Assembly (NCBI GenBank): GCA_964452915.1
Contig: CAYVNW010000020.1
Span: 1-49,639, forward strand
Reading direction: 5' to 3'
DNA length: 49,639 nt
Origin: Colivivens sp964452915
Lineage (GTDB): Bacteria > Bacteroidota > Bacteroidia > Bacteroidales > Bacteroidaceae
The notes under the pieces: model-generated
Database searches by the model: none
Seen by the model: only the letters and a program-made list of their open reading frames with translations
Told to the model about the DNA's origin: nothing
Position numbers and translations under genes: made by a program
Shown here: positions 36,355-45,371 of the stretch, piece by piece
Position numbering within the stretch: position 1 is the stretch's first letter
How the letters are laid out: every line of letters starts with the position of its first letter

Positions 36355-37206
36355 ATGATTAGAATTGCAATACAATCGAAGGGCCGACTTTTTGATGAGA
36401 CGATGAATATTCTTCAAGAGTCAGGCATTAAAATATCAAGTAGCAAGCGCACATTGCTTGTTGAAGCGTCTAATTTCCCTTTGGAAGTTCTTTACCTGAG
36501 GGATGATGACATACCGGAGACTGTCGCAGATGGAGTGGCTGATATCGGTATTGTGGGTGAAAATGAATTTGAGGAACGTGGTGCAGGTGCTGATATTATC
36601 TCACGGCTTGGATTCAGTAAGTGCCGGCTGTCATTGGCAATTCCAAAGACTGAACATTATACGGGTATAAATTGGTTTGAAGGAAAGAAAATAGCTACCA
36701 GCTATCCTGTCCTTCTACGCCGGTTCATGCAAGAGAAAGGAATAAATCTTGAAATACATGTAATACAAGGCTCTGTTGAAATTGCACCTGGCATAGGACT
36801 GAGCGATGGTATATTCGACATCGTGAGCAGTGGGTCTACTTTGATAAGCAACAACTTGAAAGAGGTTGAAGTCGTGATGAATAGTGAGGCTCTGTTAATC
36901 GGTAACAGACAATTATCAGATGATAAGAAGGGTATTTTGAAAGAATTACTTTTCCGTTTCAATGCTGTAAGGGCGGCTGAAGATAAGAAGTATGTTTTAA
37001 TGAATGCGCCAACTGATAGGGTTCAGGATATTATCAAGGTTCTGCCTGGCATTAAGAGCCCTACAATCATGCCTCTTGCAACTGAGGGATGGAGTAGTAT
37101 TCATACCGTATTGGATGAAAAGCGTTTTTGGGAGATTATTGCTCAATTGAAAGGATTGGGTGCGGAAGGTATTCTCGTATTACCAATTGAGAAGATGATT
37201 TTGTAA
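36355..37206 (+). CDS. hisG: ATP phosphoribosyltransferase HisG (long form)
   Basis: It catalyses the first step of histidine synthesis, joining ATP and PRPP. The 283 residues match the long form, with the catalytic periplasmic-binding-protein-like domains (IAIQSKGRLFDE, GIVGENEFEERGA) and a C-terminal regulatory domain (about 210-283, PTIMPLATEGWSSIHTVL) that mediates feedback by histidine. The phosphate-binding loop lies in the SDGIFDIVSSGSTL region (about 143-156). hisD follows after 4 bases. Confidence 0.96.
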   Translation: MIRIAIQSKGRLFDETMNILQESGIKISSSKRTLLVEASNFPLEVLYLRDDDIPETVADGVADIGIVGENEFEERGAGADIISRLGFSKCRLSLAIPKTEHYTGINWFEGKKIATSYPVLLRRFMQEKGINLEIHVIQGSVEIAPGIGLSDGIFDIVSSGSTLISNNLKEVEVVMNSEALLIGNRQLSDDKKGILKELLFRFNAVRAAEDKKYVLMNAPTDRVQDIIKVLPGIKSPTIMPLATEGWSSIHTVLDEKRFWEIIAQLKGLGAEGILVLPIEKMIL

Positions 37207-37210
37207 GAAT

Positions 37211-38470
37211 ATGAAAGCAATTATACGGCCACATAAATCATTGGCGGAACTTAACTCTGTGGTACAAAATGTTCTTGCTGACGTTCGTGACAGAGGTGAT
37301 GCAGCAGTAAGAGAATATGAAGAAAAGTTCGATAAGGTTCGGCTCAACTCGTTAAAAGTAACAGACGAGGAACTTATTGAAGCGGAGAACTTAGTAAGTG
37401 ATGAATTGAAGGAGGCTCTCGAACTTGCGCATGGTAATATCAAGAAATTTCATGAAGCACAAAAATTCACAGGAAAGAAGATAGAAACATCTCCGGGCGT
37501 GTGCTGTTGGCAAAAAGCTGTCCCAATTGAAAAAGTCGGATTGTATATACCAGGTGGAACTGCTCCTTTGTTCTCCACCGTATTAATGCTTGCTACTCCG
37601 GCAAAGATTGCCGGATGTCGGGAAATCGTGCTGTGTTCTCCTCCATCTCATGATGGCAAAATCAATCCTGCCATTCTTTATACTGCGAAGATGGCCGGAG
37701 TGAACAATATATATAAAATAGGTGGGGTACAGGCAATCGGGGCGATGGCTTACGGAACGGAGTCTGTCCCTAAAGTATATAAGATTTTTGGACCGGGAAA
37801 TCAGTATGTTATGGCCGCAAAACAGTATGTCGGACAGCACGATGTGGCTATTGATATGCCGGCAGGTCCGAGTGAAGTCGCTATCATTGCCGATGATACT
37901 GCTAACCCAAATTTCGTGGCTGCAGACTTCTTGTCGCAAGACGAACATGGAGTGGATTCACAAGCTGTGCTGGTCACAACGAGTAAATCCATGCTGGAGG
38001 CTGTAAAAACAGCGGTTTCACAACAATTGCAAACTCTTCCGAGAAAAGAGATTGCAAGTGTTTCTGTTCAAAACAGCCGTTTCGTTTATGCCGACACTAT
38101 GGACGAGGCTATAGAACTGATCAATGATTATGCTCCCGAGCATTTGATTATCGCAACAAAAGATTATATGGAGGTTGCCTCAAAAATAGTAAATGCCGGC
38201 TCTGTGTTCCTGGGAAATTATTCATGTGAAAGTGCCGGCGATTATGCTTCAGGAACCAATCATACTCTACCTACCAGTGGATATGCAAAAGCATACAGCG
38301 GTGTGTCACTCGACAGTTTCATACGTAAGATAACATTCCAGGAACTGACTGCAGATGGTATCAGACATATCGGACCTGCTGTGGCTTTGATGGCACAATA
38401 CGAACATCTTGATGCTCACAAGCGTGCAATGGAATTACGTATGAAGGATGTAATGGACAAACAGGATTGA
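37211..38470 (+). CDS. hisD: Histidinol dehydrogenase HisD
   Basis: It carries out the last two oxidations, from histidinol to histidine, using NAD+ and zinc. The 419-residue length is normal. Family motifs are GLYIPGGTAPLFSTVLML, GGVQAIGAMAYGTE, FGPGNQYVMAAKQ, DMPAGPSEVAIIAD with the substrate-binding residues, LSQDEHGVDSQ with zinc ligands (Gln/His), and NDYAPEHL. Spacing of 4 bases from hisG and 39 from hisC supports one operon. Confidence 0.97.
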   Translation: MKAIIRPHKSLAELNSVVQNVLADVRDRGDAAVREYEEKFDKVRLNSLKVTDEELIEAENLVSDELKEALELAHGNIKKFHEAQKFTGKKIETSPGVCCWQKAVPIEKVGLYIPGGTAPLFSTVLMLATPAKIAGCREIVLCSPPSHDGKINPAILYTAKMAGVNNIYKIGGVQAIGAMAYGTESVPKVYKIFGPGNQYVMAAKQYVGQHDVAIDMPAGPSEVAIIADDTANPNFVAADFLSQDEHGVDSQAVLVTTSKSMLEAVKTAVSQQLQTLPRKEIASVSVQNSRFVYADTMDEAIELINDYAPEHLIIATKDYMEVASKIVNAGSVFLGNYSCESAGDYASGTNHTLPTSGYAKAYSGVSLDSFIRKITFQELTADGIRHIGPAVALMAQYEHLDAHKRAMELRMKDVMDKQD

Positions 38471-38509
38471 ACTCCATTTGCCATATTATAATTTGAATCG
38501 TTAAGCAAC

Positions 38510-39544
38510 ATGATAACAAACTTAGTAAGAAAGAACATACAACGGCTGAAGCCATATAGTTGTGCCCGTGATGAATACAAGGGAAAAGATGCTTCGGTGT
38601 TTCTCGATGCCAACGAAAATCCATATGGGGCACCATACAACCGGTATCCTGATCCGCTTCAAGAGGAACTGAAATCGATATTGTCCAAGGTTAAGCATGT
38701 GCCTGCAGAAAATATTTTCCTTGGTAACGGATCAGATGAGGCTATCGATTTGTCTTATCGTGTGTTTTGCGAACCACGATTGGACAATGTTGTCGCAATC
38801 GATCCTACATATGGAATGTATGAGGTCTGTGCGGATATAAATGATGTGGAATATCGTAAGGTACAACTTGATGATAAATTCCACATGAATCCTTACAAAA
38901 TTCTTGATGCATGTGATAATCATACAAAACTTGTGTTTATCTGTTCGCCTAATAACCCTACCGGAAACAATATAGACCGTGACGACATTATTAAGGTCAT
39001 ACAGGGTTTTGCAGGGATTGTGATAGTCGATGAGGCGTATTCTGACTTTTCACAACAGCGGCCATTACGTTTCGATATTGGTCAATTTGATAACTTGATC
39101 GTATATAACACCTTATCTAAGGCTTATGGTTGTGCGGCTATACGCCTCGGAATGGCGTTTGCGTCAACCGAAATTATATCATTATTTAATAAGGTAAAGT
39201 ATCCTTACAATGTGAATTTGCTGACGCAAGAAAAGGCGAAAGAGGTTCTGACTACCTCTGAAATGAAGGTTCATAAAAATATAAATCTCATAATTGAGGA
39301 ACGCGCGACTGTGATGCAGGCTTTCGCACAATTGCCTGTATGCACCAAGGTGTATCCGTCGGACGCAAATTTCTTTCTCGCTAAAATGACAGATGCAAAT
39401 AGCATATACCGTTATTTAATTGACCGCGGTATTATTGTCCGCAACCGTAGCTCTGTAAACTTATGTGGAAATTGCCTCCGTGTGACAATCGGAACAAAAG
39501 AGGAAAATTCGAAGTTGCTCGGCGCACTTAGACAATACAAATAG
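38510..39544 (+). CDS. hisC: Histidinol-phosphate aminotransferase HisC
   Basis: It is a PLP-dependent enzyme that converts imidazole-acetol phosphate and glutamate to histidinol phosphate. The 344 residues show the class II aminotransferase pattern: FLDANENPYGAPYNRYPDP near 31-49, FLGNGSDEAIDL, CSPNNPTGN, VIVDEAYSDF with the PLP-binding Asp, and NTLSKAYGCAAIRLG with the Schiff-base Lys. hisB starts 3 bases after its stop. Confidence 0.96.
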   Translation: MITNLVRKNIQRLKPYSCARDEYKGKDASVFLDANENPYGAPYNRYPDPLQEELKSILSKVKHVPAENIFLGNGSDEAIDLSYRVFCEPRLDNVVAIDPTYGMYEVCADINDVEYRKVQLDDKFHMNPYKILDACDNHTKLVFICSPNNPTGNNIDRDDIIKVIQGFAGIVIVDEAYSDFSQQRPLRFDIGQFDNLIVYNTLSKAYGCAAIRLGMAFASTEIISLFNKVKYPYNVNLLTQEKAKEVLTTSEMKVHKNINLIIEERATVMQAFAQLPVCTKVYPSDANFFLAKMTDANSIYRYLIDRGIIVRNRSSVNLCGNCLRVTIGTKEENSKLLGALRQYK

Positions 39545-39547
39545 CAA

Positions 39548-40672
39548 ATGGGTATGAAACGTGTTTTGTTTATAGATAGAGACGGAACTATAATTGAGGA
39601 ACCGGCCGACGAACAGATTGATGCGGTCGACAAGTTCCGCTTCCTGCCTAAAGCAATAAGTGGGCTTAGCTTCCTGCGCGACAAGACTGATTATGAGTTC
39701 GTGATGGTTTCCAATCAAGACGGACTTGGAACTCCTGCCAATCCGCAGGAAATATTCGATATGTATCAGCAACTGTTGTTGGATACCCTAAAGGCGGAAG
39801 GTGTGGTATTTGATGATATATTGATTGACAAATCTTATCCCAACGAAAATTTGCCAACACGGAAACCTGGAACAGGAATGCTTACAAAATATCTTTCCGG
39901 AGATTATGATCTGAAAAACAGTTATGTGATAGGGGATCGGGCTACTGATGCCGAACTTGCAAGGAATATCGGGTGCAAGGCTCTTATTCTGAAAGGACGC
40001 TTTAATAGTGCCGCTAATGGACAAAACGACAATCAACCATCTGTAATCTATGCCGATGATTGGTCGAAAGTGACAGAAATTGCATATGCCGGCGAAAGAA
40101 CTGCTGAGGCGCACCGCACGACAAAGGAGACTGATGTGTATGTAAAGCTCAACCTTGATGGTAATGGCATGTCGGAAATAAATACGGGAATCGGCTTTTT
40201 CGATCATATGCTCGAGCAAATCCCTAAGCACGGCGGAATAGACTTGGTGGTGAATGTAAAAGGTGACTTGTATGTCGATGAACATCACACTATCGAAGAT
40301 ACCGGTATCGTCCTTGGTGAATGTCTTTTGAAAGCTTTAGGTAACAAACGGGGTATCGAACGTTACGGTTACGTCTTGCCGATGGATGATTGTCTGTGCA
40401 GTGTGGCTCTCGATTTTGGCGGACGTGCATGGCTCGTTTGGAATGCAGAATTCCATCGTGAGAAAATAGGCGATATGCCAACGGAGATGTTCCTGCATTT
40501 CTTCAAGTCGTTCAGTGATTCAGCAAAGATGAATCTTAATATTAAGGCAACAGGCGAAAACGAGCATCATAAAATTGAAGGCATTTTCAAGGCGGTAGCC
40601 AGATCTATTAAAATGGCAATTCGGCGTGACATTTTCAATTATCAACTGCCTTCAAGTAAGGGAATTTTGTGA
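39548..40672 (+). CDS. hisB: Bifunctional histidinol-phosphatase / imidazoleglycerol-phosphate dehydratase HisB
   Basis: The fused enzyme performs two histidine steps. The N-terminal HAD phosphatase (about 1-165) starts FIDRDGTIIEEP with the nucleophile Asp and its partner two residues on; it ends with VIGDRATDAELARNIG. The C-terminal dehydratase (about 180-374) has FFDHMLEQIPKHGGIDL, DEHHTIEDTGIVLGE and GENEHHKIEGIFKA, the manganese-binding His/Glu motifs. The fusion is the common form in Bacteroidales and enterobacteria. The his genes needed for the middle steps (hisA, F, H, I) are not in the window. Confidence 0.97.
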   Translation: MGMKRVLFIDRDGTIIEEPADEQIDAVDKFRFLPKAISGLSFLRDKTDYEFVMVSNQDGLGTPANPQEIFDMYQQLLLDTLKAEGVVFDDILIDKSYPNENLPTRKPGTGMLTKYLSGDYDLKNSYVIGDRATDAELARNIGCKALILKGRFNSAANGQNDNQPSVIYADDWSKVTEIAYAGERTAEAHRTTKETDVYVKLNLDGNGMSEINTGIGFFDHMLEQIPKHGGIDLVVNVKGDLYVDEHHTIEDTGIVLGECLLKALGNKRGIERYGYVLPMDDCLCSVALDFGGRAWLVWNAEFHREKIGDMPTEMFLHFFKSFSDSAKMNLNIKATGENEHHKIEGIFKAVARSIKMAIRRDIFNYQLPSSKGIL

Positions 40673-40683
40673 TTTTCAAAAAA

Positions 40684-40708
40684 TAATGAGTTGGTATTTT
40701 CCTCATTA
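40684..40708. other. Hairpin after hisB
   Basis: TAATGAG (40684-40690) pairs with CTCATTA (40702-40708). On the plus strand no T run follows; on the minus strand a run of T follows. It could stop antisense reading into hisB, or be a weak end of the his transcript. Confidence 0.35.
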
Positions 40709-40721
40709 AAGAAAAATTGAG

Positions 40722-40729
40722 TAAATTTG
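40722..40729 (+). promoter_or_regulatory. Possible -7 element for the methylmalonyl-CoA genes
   Basis: TAAATTTG fits TAnnTTTG. It lies 116 bases upstream of the epimerase ATG; no good -33 element at the right distance. No cobalamin riboswitch is seen in this leader. Confidence 0.35.
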
Positions 40730-40845
40730 AAGGGTCTTTGTGGATATTGTAGGTGTGAAGATTCAATTCATCCTATCATTTGATATGAAGGCGTAATTCA
40801 AACATTAATTTATTAATTAATTCATAAATAAAAATTATAATCACA

Positions 40846-41256
40846 ATGAAGATTTCACGTATCGATCACCTTGGAATAGGTGTTGAGAGCATTGAAGCAG
40901 TGCTCCCTTATTTTGAGAATGTACTCGGCCTTAAGTGTTACGCTGTTGAGGAAGTTGCAGACCAAAAAGTAAAGACTGCCTTCTTGAAAGTCGGTGAGGT
41001 AAAACTTGAACTTCTTGAACCTACTTCTCCTGACTCTGCAGTTGCCAAATGGCTCGAAAAGGGCGGTAAAGGTGTTCATCATGTTGCGTTTGCCGTAGAG
41101 GACGGAGTTGCCGAGGCTCTTGTTGAGTGCGAAGGTAAGGGAATACGTCTTATTGATAAAGCTCCTCGTCCAGGTGCAGAAAATATGATGATTGGATTCT
41201 TGCATCCAAAATCTACTGCCGGAATCCTGACTGAACTGTGTGAGCCAAAGAAGTAG
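40846..41256 (+). CDS. mce: Methylmalonyl-CoA epimerase
   Basis: It interconverts the R and S forms of methylmalonyl-CoA, linking the B12-dependent mutase to the decarboxylase. The 136-residue length is normal. It is a vicinal-oxygen-chelate fold protein, with IDHLGIGVESIEAVLPYFENVLG at the start (metal His), VKLELLEP with a metal or catalytic Glu, and GVHHVAFAVED with the second His. It is first of five genes for the succinate-to-propionate route, 42 bases before the carboxyltransferase subunit. Confidence 0.96.
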   Translation: MKISRIDHLGIGVESIEAVLPYFENVLGLKCYAVEEVADQKVKTAFLKVGEVKLELLEPTSPDSAVAKWLEKGGKGVHHVAFAVEDGVAEALVECEGKGIRLIDKAPRPGAENMMIGFLHPKSTAGILTELCEPKK

Positions 41257-41298
41257 AAATAATTTTAATTCAATCAAAAGGTATAATAAAGATATTCA

Positions 41299-42864
41299 AT
41301 GAGTACTCAATTAGACAAAATCAAAGAACTTGTTGAGAAGCGCGCAAAAGCACGCTTGGGTGGAGGCGAAAAAGCAATCCAAAAGCAGCACGATAAAGGT
41401 AAATATACTGCTCGTGAACGTATCGCTTTGCTTCTTGACGAGGGAAGTTTCGAGGAAATGGACATGTTTGTCAACCACAGATGCCACAACTTCGGAATGG
41501 AAAAGAAGATCTTTGACGGTGATGGCGTTGTTACCGGATCGGGAACAATCAATGGCCGTCTTGTTTATGTATTTGCACAAGACTTTACTGTTAATGCAGG
41601 TTCATTGTCAGAAACAATGGCATTAAAGATCTGCAAAATCATGGACGCTGCCATGAAAGTCGGCGCTCCTGTTATTGGACTTAATGACTCTGGTGGTGCA
41701 CGTATCCAGGAAGGTATCAATGCTCTTGCCGGCTATTCAGAAATATTTGAACGCAATATTCTTGCAAGTGGTGTCATTCCTCAAATTTCTGGTATCTTCG
41801 GTCCTTGTGCCGGTGGAGCTGTTTATTCTCCTGCGTTGACCGACTTCACTCTCATGATGGAAAATACATCATACATGTTCCTTACTGGTCCGGCTGTCGT
41901 TAAGACTGTTTTGGGTGAGGTCGTTTCACAAGAAGATCTCGGTGGTGCTTCTGTTCATTCCACAAAATCGGGTGTAACTCACTTTACCGCTGCCACTGAG
42001 GAGGAAGCAATGGCTATGATTAAACAGCTGTTGAGCTATATTCCTCAAAACAATCTCGAGAAAACTCCACGTGTGGAATGTACTGACCCTATAAACAGAA
42101 TGGAGGATTACCTGAACGAAATTATTCCTGACAATCCAAACAAACCATACGATATGTATGAGGTGATTGCTGCAATAGTCGATAATGGTGAGTTCTTTGA
42201 AGTTCAAAAGAGTTTTGCACGTAACATTATAATCGGTTTCGCTCGGTTCAACGGAGAGTCTGTAGGCATTGTCGCAAATCAGCCTAAAGCCCTTGCCGGT
42301 GTGCTTGACTGCAATGCATCACGTAAGGCTGCGCGTTTTGTTCGCTTCTGCGATGCATTCAACATCCCAATTGTCACACTTGTTGATGTTCCTGGATTCT
42401 TGCCAGGCACAGGTCAGGAGTACAATGCGGTAATCCTCCACGGTGCGAAACTCTTGTATTCATACGGAGAATGTACTGTTCCGAAGGTTACGGTAACACT
42501 TCGCAAATCATATGGCGGTTCTCATATCGTGATGAGTTGCAAGCAACTTCGTGGAGACCTTAACTATGCATGGCCATCAGCTGAGATCGCTGTTATGGGT
42601 GCCGCAGGCGCCGCTGCCGTTCTTTATGCTAAAGAGGCAAAAGCTAAAAAAGAGGCAGGAGAAGATGCTGCAGCATTTATCAAAGAGAAGGAAGATGAGT
42701 ATACAAACCTCTTTGCCAATCCATATAATGCGGCAAAATATGGTTATATAGATGATGTGATCGAACCACGTAACACTCGTTTCCGTATCATACGTGCTTT
42801 AGCACAGTTGCAGGATAAGAAACTTACAAATCCTGCAAAGAAGCATGGTAATATTCCACTTTAA
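41299..42864 (+). CDS. mmdA: Methylmalonyl-CoA decarboxylase carboxyltransferase subunit (MmdA-like)
   Basis: It transfers the carboxyl group of methylmalonyl-CoA to biotin on the carrier subunit, giving propionyl-CoA. The 521 residues have the acyl-CoA carboxyltransferase plan: N-terminal ARERIALLLDEGSFEEM, the acyl-CoA pocket GLNDSGGARIQEG, FGPCAGGAVYSPALTDF and MFLTGPAVVKTVLGE, then the biotin half with LVDVPGFLPGTGQE and KSYGGSHIVMSC. The same family includes propionyl-CoA carboxylase beta; the neighbouring Na+ pump subunit points to decarboxylation. Confidence 0.94.
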   Translation: MSTQLDKIKELVEKRAKARLGGGEKAIQKQHDKGKYTARERIALLLDEGSFEEMDMFVNHRCHNFGMEKKIFDGDGVVTGSGTINGRLVYVFAQDFTVNAGSLSETMALKICKIMDAAMKVGAPVIGLNDSGGARIQEGINALAGYSEIFERNILASGVIPQISGIFGPCAGGAVYSPALTDFTLMMENTSYMFLTGPAVVKTVLGEVVSQEDLGGASVHSTKSGVTHFTAATEEEAMAMIKQLLSYIPQNNLEKTPRVECTDPINRMEDYLNEIIPDNPNKPYDMYEVIAAIVDNGEFFEVQKSFARNIIIGFARFNGESVGIVANQPKALAGVLDCNASRKAARFVRFCDAFNIPIVTLVDVPGFLPGTGQEYNAVILHGAKLLYSYGECTVPKVTVTLRKSYGGSHIVMSCKQLRGDLNYAWPSAEIAVMGAAGAAAVLYAKEAKAKKEAGEDAAAFIKEKEDEYTNLFANPYNAAKYGYIDDVIEPRNTRFRIIRALAQLQDKKLTNPAKKHGNIPL

Positions 42865-42878
42865 AAATCCGGACAGCT

Positions 42879-43217
42879 ATGATTATTCCTTTAGTAGAAG
42901 TGAATTGGACTAATGTCTGGATGGAAACAGGAATTGGTTTTGGTATTGTTTTTTTCATACTGATACTGATCGTCTTTATCTTGTCTCTCTTCGGTGTAAT
43001 ATCGAAGAAAGTAGAACCGAAATCGGAAGTTACAAGCCAGCCTGTTTCCACTGTAGCCTCAGAAGCCGCTTCGTCTGCTTCTGATGATGACCAGGCTGCT
43101 ATTGCCACTGCACTGTATTTATATTATCAGAATGTACATGATGTAGAGAGCGGTGTGATAACAATCAAGCATAACCCTTACTCTGCATGGCATCATGAAT
43201 TGAATAAACATTTATAA
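42879..43217 (+). CDS. Sodium-pump decarboxylase small membrane subunit (OadG/MmdD-like)
   Basis: The 112-residue protein has one membrane span (about 16-42, TGIGFGIVFFILILIVFILSLFGV), then an acidic and Ala/Ser-rich linker (SEAASSASDDDQAAIATALYLYY), then a short basic tail. This matches the OadG/delta family, which holds the carboxyltransferase and membrane subunits together. It lies 14 bases after mmdA and 21 before the biotin carrier. Confidence 0.87.
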   Translation: MIIPLVEVNWTNVWMETGIGFGIVFFILILIVFILSLFGVISKKVEPKSEVTSQPVSTVASEAASSASDDDQAAIATALYLYYQNVHDVESGVITIKHNPYSAWHHELNKHL

Positions 43218-43238
43218 TTTCATCTTATAACAAGACAA

Positions 43239-43967
43239 ATGAAGGATTTTAAGTTTAAAATAAACGGTAAGGACTACGATGCTTCTGTTGAAGAACAAGG
43301 AGAAGGATTGGTTCAAGTAACCGTTAATGGTACTGCATATAACGTAGAGGTTGAGCATGAGACATCTGCCGCTCCTGCTATACATAATGCAGTTGCTCCT
43401 GCTGTTTCTGCTGCTCCAAAAGCTGTTTCTGCTGCGCATGCAAAGATTACTGCACCACTGCCTGGTAATATAACAAAAATTCTTGTCTCTGTCGGACAGC
43501 AAGTCAAGAAAGGTGATGTGGTAATGATAATGGAAGCCATGAAAATGGAGAACAACATCACTGCAGAGGCTGATGGAACAGTAAAGGCCGTTGTGGCACA
43601 ATTGGGTCAGTCGGTTAATCAGGGAGATGTTCTTGTAGAGCTTGAGGGTGCAGTTGTCGCTGAGGCTCCTGCCGCTCCAAAACCGGTTTCAAAACCTACA
43701 AAACCAGCCGCTTCAAAGGTTGCTCCTGCTCCAAAGCCGGCAGCATCGGTTGGCGGTAAGAAGATTCAAGCACCTCTGCCTGGTACGGTCACTGCAGTGA
43801 AAGTACAGGTGGGGCAGAGCGTAAAGAAAGGTGACGTGCTGGTTGTTTTGGAAGCTATGAAAATGGCAAACGACATAGTTTCGGAATGGGACGGTACAGT
43901 TAAGAATGTTCTTGTTCAACAAGGTGCATCTGTCAATGTAGGTGATGCACTCGTAGAAATTGGATAA
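43239..43967 (+). CDS. mmdC: Biotin carrier subunit with two tandem biotinyl domains (MmdC-like)
   Basis: It carries carboxyl groups on biotin from the carboxyltransferase to the membrane decarboxylase. The 242-residue protein is longer than the roughly 130-145 usual for this subunit. It has an N-terminal beta-hairpin segment (1-45), an Ala/Pro linker, then a biotinyl domain (68-138) with EAMKM at 99-103 (Lys102). A second Ala/Pro/Lys linker (139-172) leads to a further biotinyl domain (173-242) with EAMKM at 205-209 (Lys208). Both domains keep the PLPG and VGQ-VKKGDV turns, so both look able to accept biotin. The beta subunit gene follows after 5 bases. Confidence 0.93.
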   Translation: MKDFKFKINGKDYDASVEEQGEGLVQVTVNGTAYNVEVEHETSAAPAIHNAVAPAVSAAPKAVSAAHAKITAPLPGNITKILVSVGQQVKKGDVVMIMEAMKMENNITAEADGTVKAVVAQLGQSVNQGDVLVELEGAVVAEAPAAPKPVSKPTKPAASKVAPAPKPAASVGGKKIQAPLPGTVTAVKVQVGQSVKKGDVLVVLEAMKMANDIVSEWDGTVKNVLVQQGASVNVGDALVEIG

Positions 43968-43972
43968 TCACA

Positions 43973-45265
43973 ATGAAACGTATATCCAAAAAGTTTAGCA
44001 TGCTCGTCATGCTTATGCTCGTGTCATTAGGCGCTTCAGCCGCAGTTGATCCAAATGCCACTCTCGACTTTGGTGAGACAATGACTAAGTTCTTCAATGA
44101 TATGGGTATTGTACAAATGTTTGAAGGTGATGGTTGGAAAAATTTTGTGATGATCATCATCGGCTGTGTACTTTTGTACCTTGCCATTGTGAAGAAGTAT
44201 GAACCGCTGTTGCTTTTACCAATAGCTTTTGGTATGTTGCTCACTAACTTTATTGGTGGTGACTTGTACAACTCTAAGTTGTGGAGTGACTTCCTTGACG
44301 AGTCAAATCCGGATACATATCATAACTATCTTGTAATAATGCGCGATGGCGGTTTGCTCGATTGGTTGTATATCGGTGTAAAAGCAGGTATTTATCCTTG
44401 CTTGATATTCCTTGGGGTTGGTGCAATGACTGATTTCGGTCCGTTGATTGCCAATCCAAAGAGTTTGTTGCTCGGTGCTGCAGCTCAACTTGGAATTTTC
44501 GCTACTTTCATCGTAGCTCACCTTTTGGGATTCAATCCTCAGGAAGCAGCGTCAATTTGTATCATTGGTGGTGCCGACGGACCTACTGCTATCTTCCTTA
44601 CTTCCAAACTCGCTCCGGATTTGCTCGGACCTATAGCAGTTGCCGCATATTCTTATATGGCATTGGTTCCTGTTATACAGCCTCCAATTATGCGGGCTTT
44701 GACCACAAAGAAGGAACGTCAGATCGAAATGAAACAATTACGTGTGGTTTCAAAGACTGAGAAGATTATCTTCCCAATCATTGTTGCTATCATAATCTCA
44801 TTGCTTCTTCCTTCTGCTGCTCCTCTTATCGGTTGTTTGATGCTTGGTAACCTCTTCAAAGAGAGTGGAGTCGTTGACCGTTTGAGCAAGACTGTTCAGA
44901 ACGAACTCAATAATATCGTTGTGATATTCTTAGGCACTACTGTAGGTGCTACTGCTACAGCAGAGGCATTCCTTAATTCACAGACATTGAGCATACTTTG
45001 TCTTGGTGTTGTTGCTTTCGGCCTTGGAACTGCCGGTGGTGTTTTGCTTGCAAAATTCATGAACCTGTTCTTAAAGGATAAAATCAACCCTCTGATTGGT
45101 TCTGCTGGTGTATCAGCCGTTCCGATGGCGGCACGTGTCAGTCAGGTTGAAGGTCAGAAGGCTAATCCTCACAACTATTTGCTGATGCATGCGATGGGAC
45201 CAAATGTAGCTGGTGTGATAGGATCTGCAGTTGCTGCTGGTATATTGTTAAGTATGCTTGGTTAA
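43973..45265 (+). CDS. mmdB: Sodium-ion-translocating decarboxylase beta subunit (MmdB/OadB-like)
   Basis: It decarboxylates carboxybiotin and couples this to Na+ export across the inner membrane. The 430-residue protein is mainly hydrophobic with about ten or eleven spans. It contains the family motifs GVGAMTDFGPLIANP, CIIGGADGPTAIFLTSKLAP (the conserved GGADGPT loop with the Na+-binding Asp), MVPVIQPPIMRAL-like LVPVIQPPIMRAL, and NPLIGSAGVSAVPMAARV. An N-terminal hydrophobic stretch ending GASAA precedes the usual start of homologues. A terminator follows at 45291-45320. Confidence 0.95.
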   Translation: MKRISKKFSMLVMLMLVSLGASAAVDPNATLDFGETMTKFFNDMGIVQMFEGDGWKNFVMIIIGCVLLYLAIVKKYEPLLLLPIAFGMLLTNFIGGDLYNSKLWSDFLDESNPDTYHNYLVIMRDGGLLDWLYIGVKAGIYPCLIFLGVGAMTDFGPLIANPKSLLLGAAAQLGIFATFIVAHLLGFNPQEAASICIIGGADGPTAIFLTSKLAPDLLGPIAVAAYSYMALVPVIQPPIMRALTTKKERQIEMKQLRVVSKTEKIIFPIIVAIIISLLLPSAAPLIGCLMLGNLFKESGVVDRLSKTVQNELNNIVVIFLGTTVGATATAEAFLNSQTLSILCLGVVAFGLGTAGGVLLAKFMNLFLKDKINPLIGSAGVSAVPMAARVSQVEGQKANPHNYLLMHAMGPNVAGVIGSAVAAGILLSMLG

Positions 45266-45290
45266 TATTTAACTTTTTCTTTAATACACT

Positions 45291-45320
45291 GAGACCGCTT
45301 AAGTTCCCTTGGGCGGTCTC
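45291..45320 (+). terminator. Terminator of the methylmalonyl-CoA decarboxylase operon
   Basis: GAGACCGC (45291-45298) and GCGGTCTC (45313-45320) pair perfectly around a 14-base loop and are followed by TTT. The frame of dapF runs back into this hairpin, which supports the downstream ATG as the dapF start. Confidence 0.8.
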
Positions 45321-45371
45321 TTTGGTAACAATCTACAAAAGACTATATATTTTAATTATCACGAACATAAT

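Noticed and set aside
39788..40288. 166-codon minus-strand frame
   Set aside because: It is antisense to hisB, which is complete with motifs in both domains.
41299..42864. Annotation as propionyl-CoA carboxylase beta subunit
   Set aside because: No biotin carboxylase gene is present, while the OadG-like and Na+-translocating beta subunits are adjacent, favouring a decarboxylase pump.
45309..45371. Longer start for dapF
   Set aside because: It would begin inside the terminator hairpin and adds residues not seen before the conserved family start.
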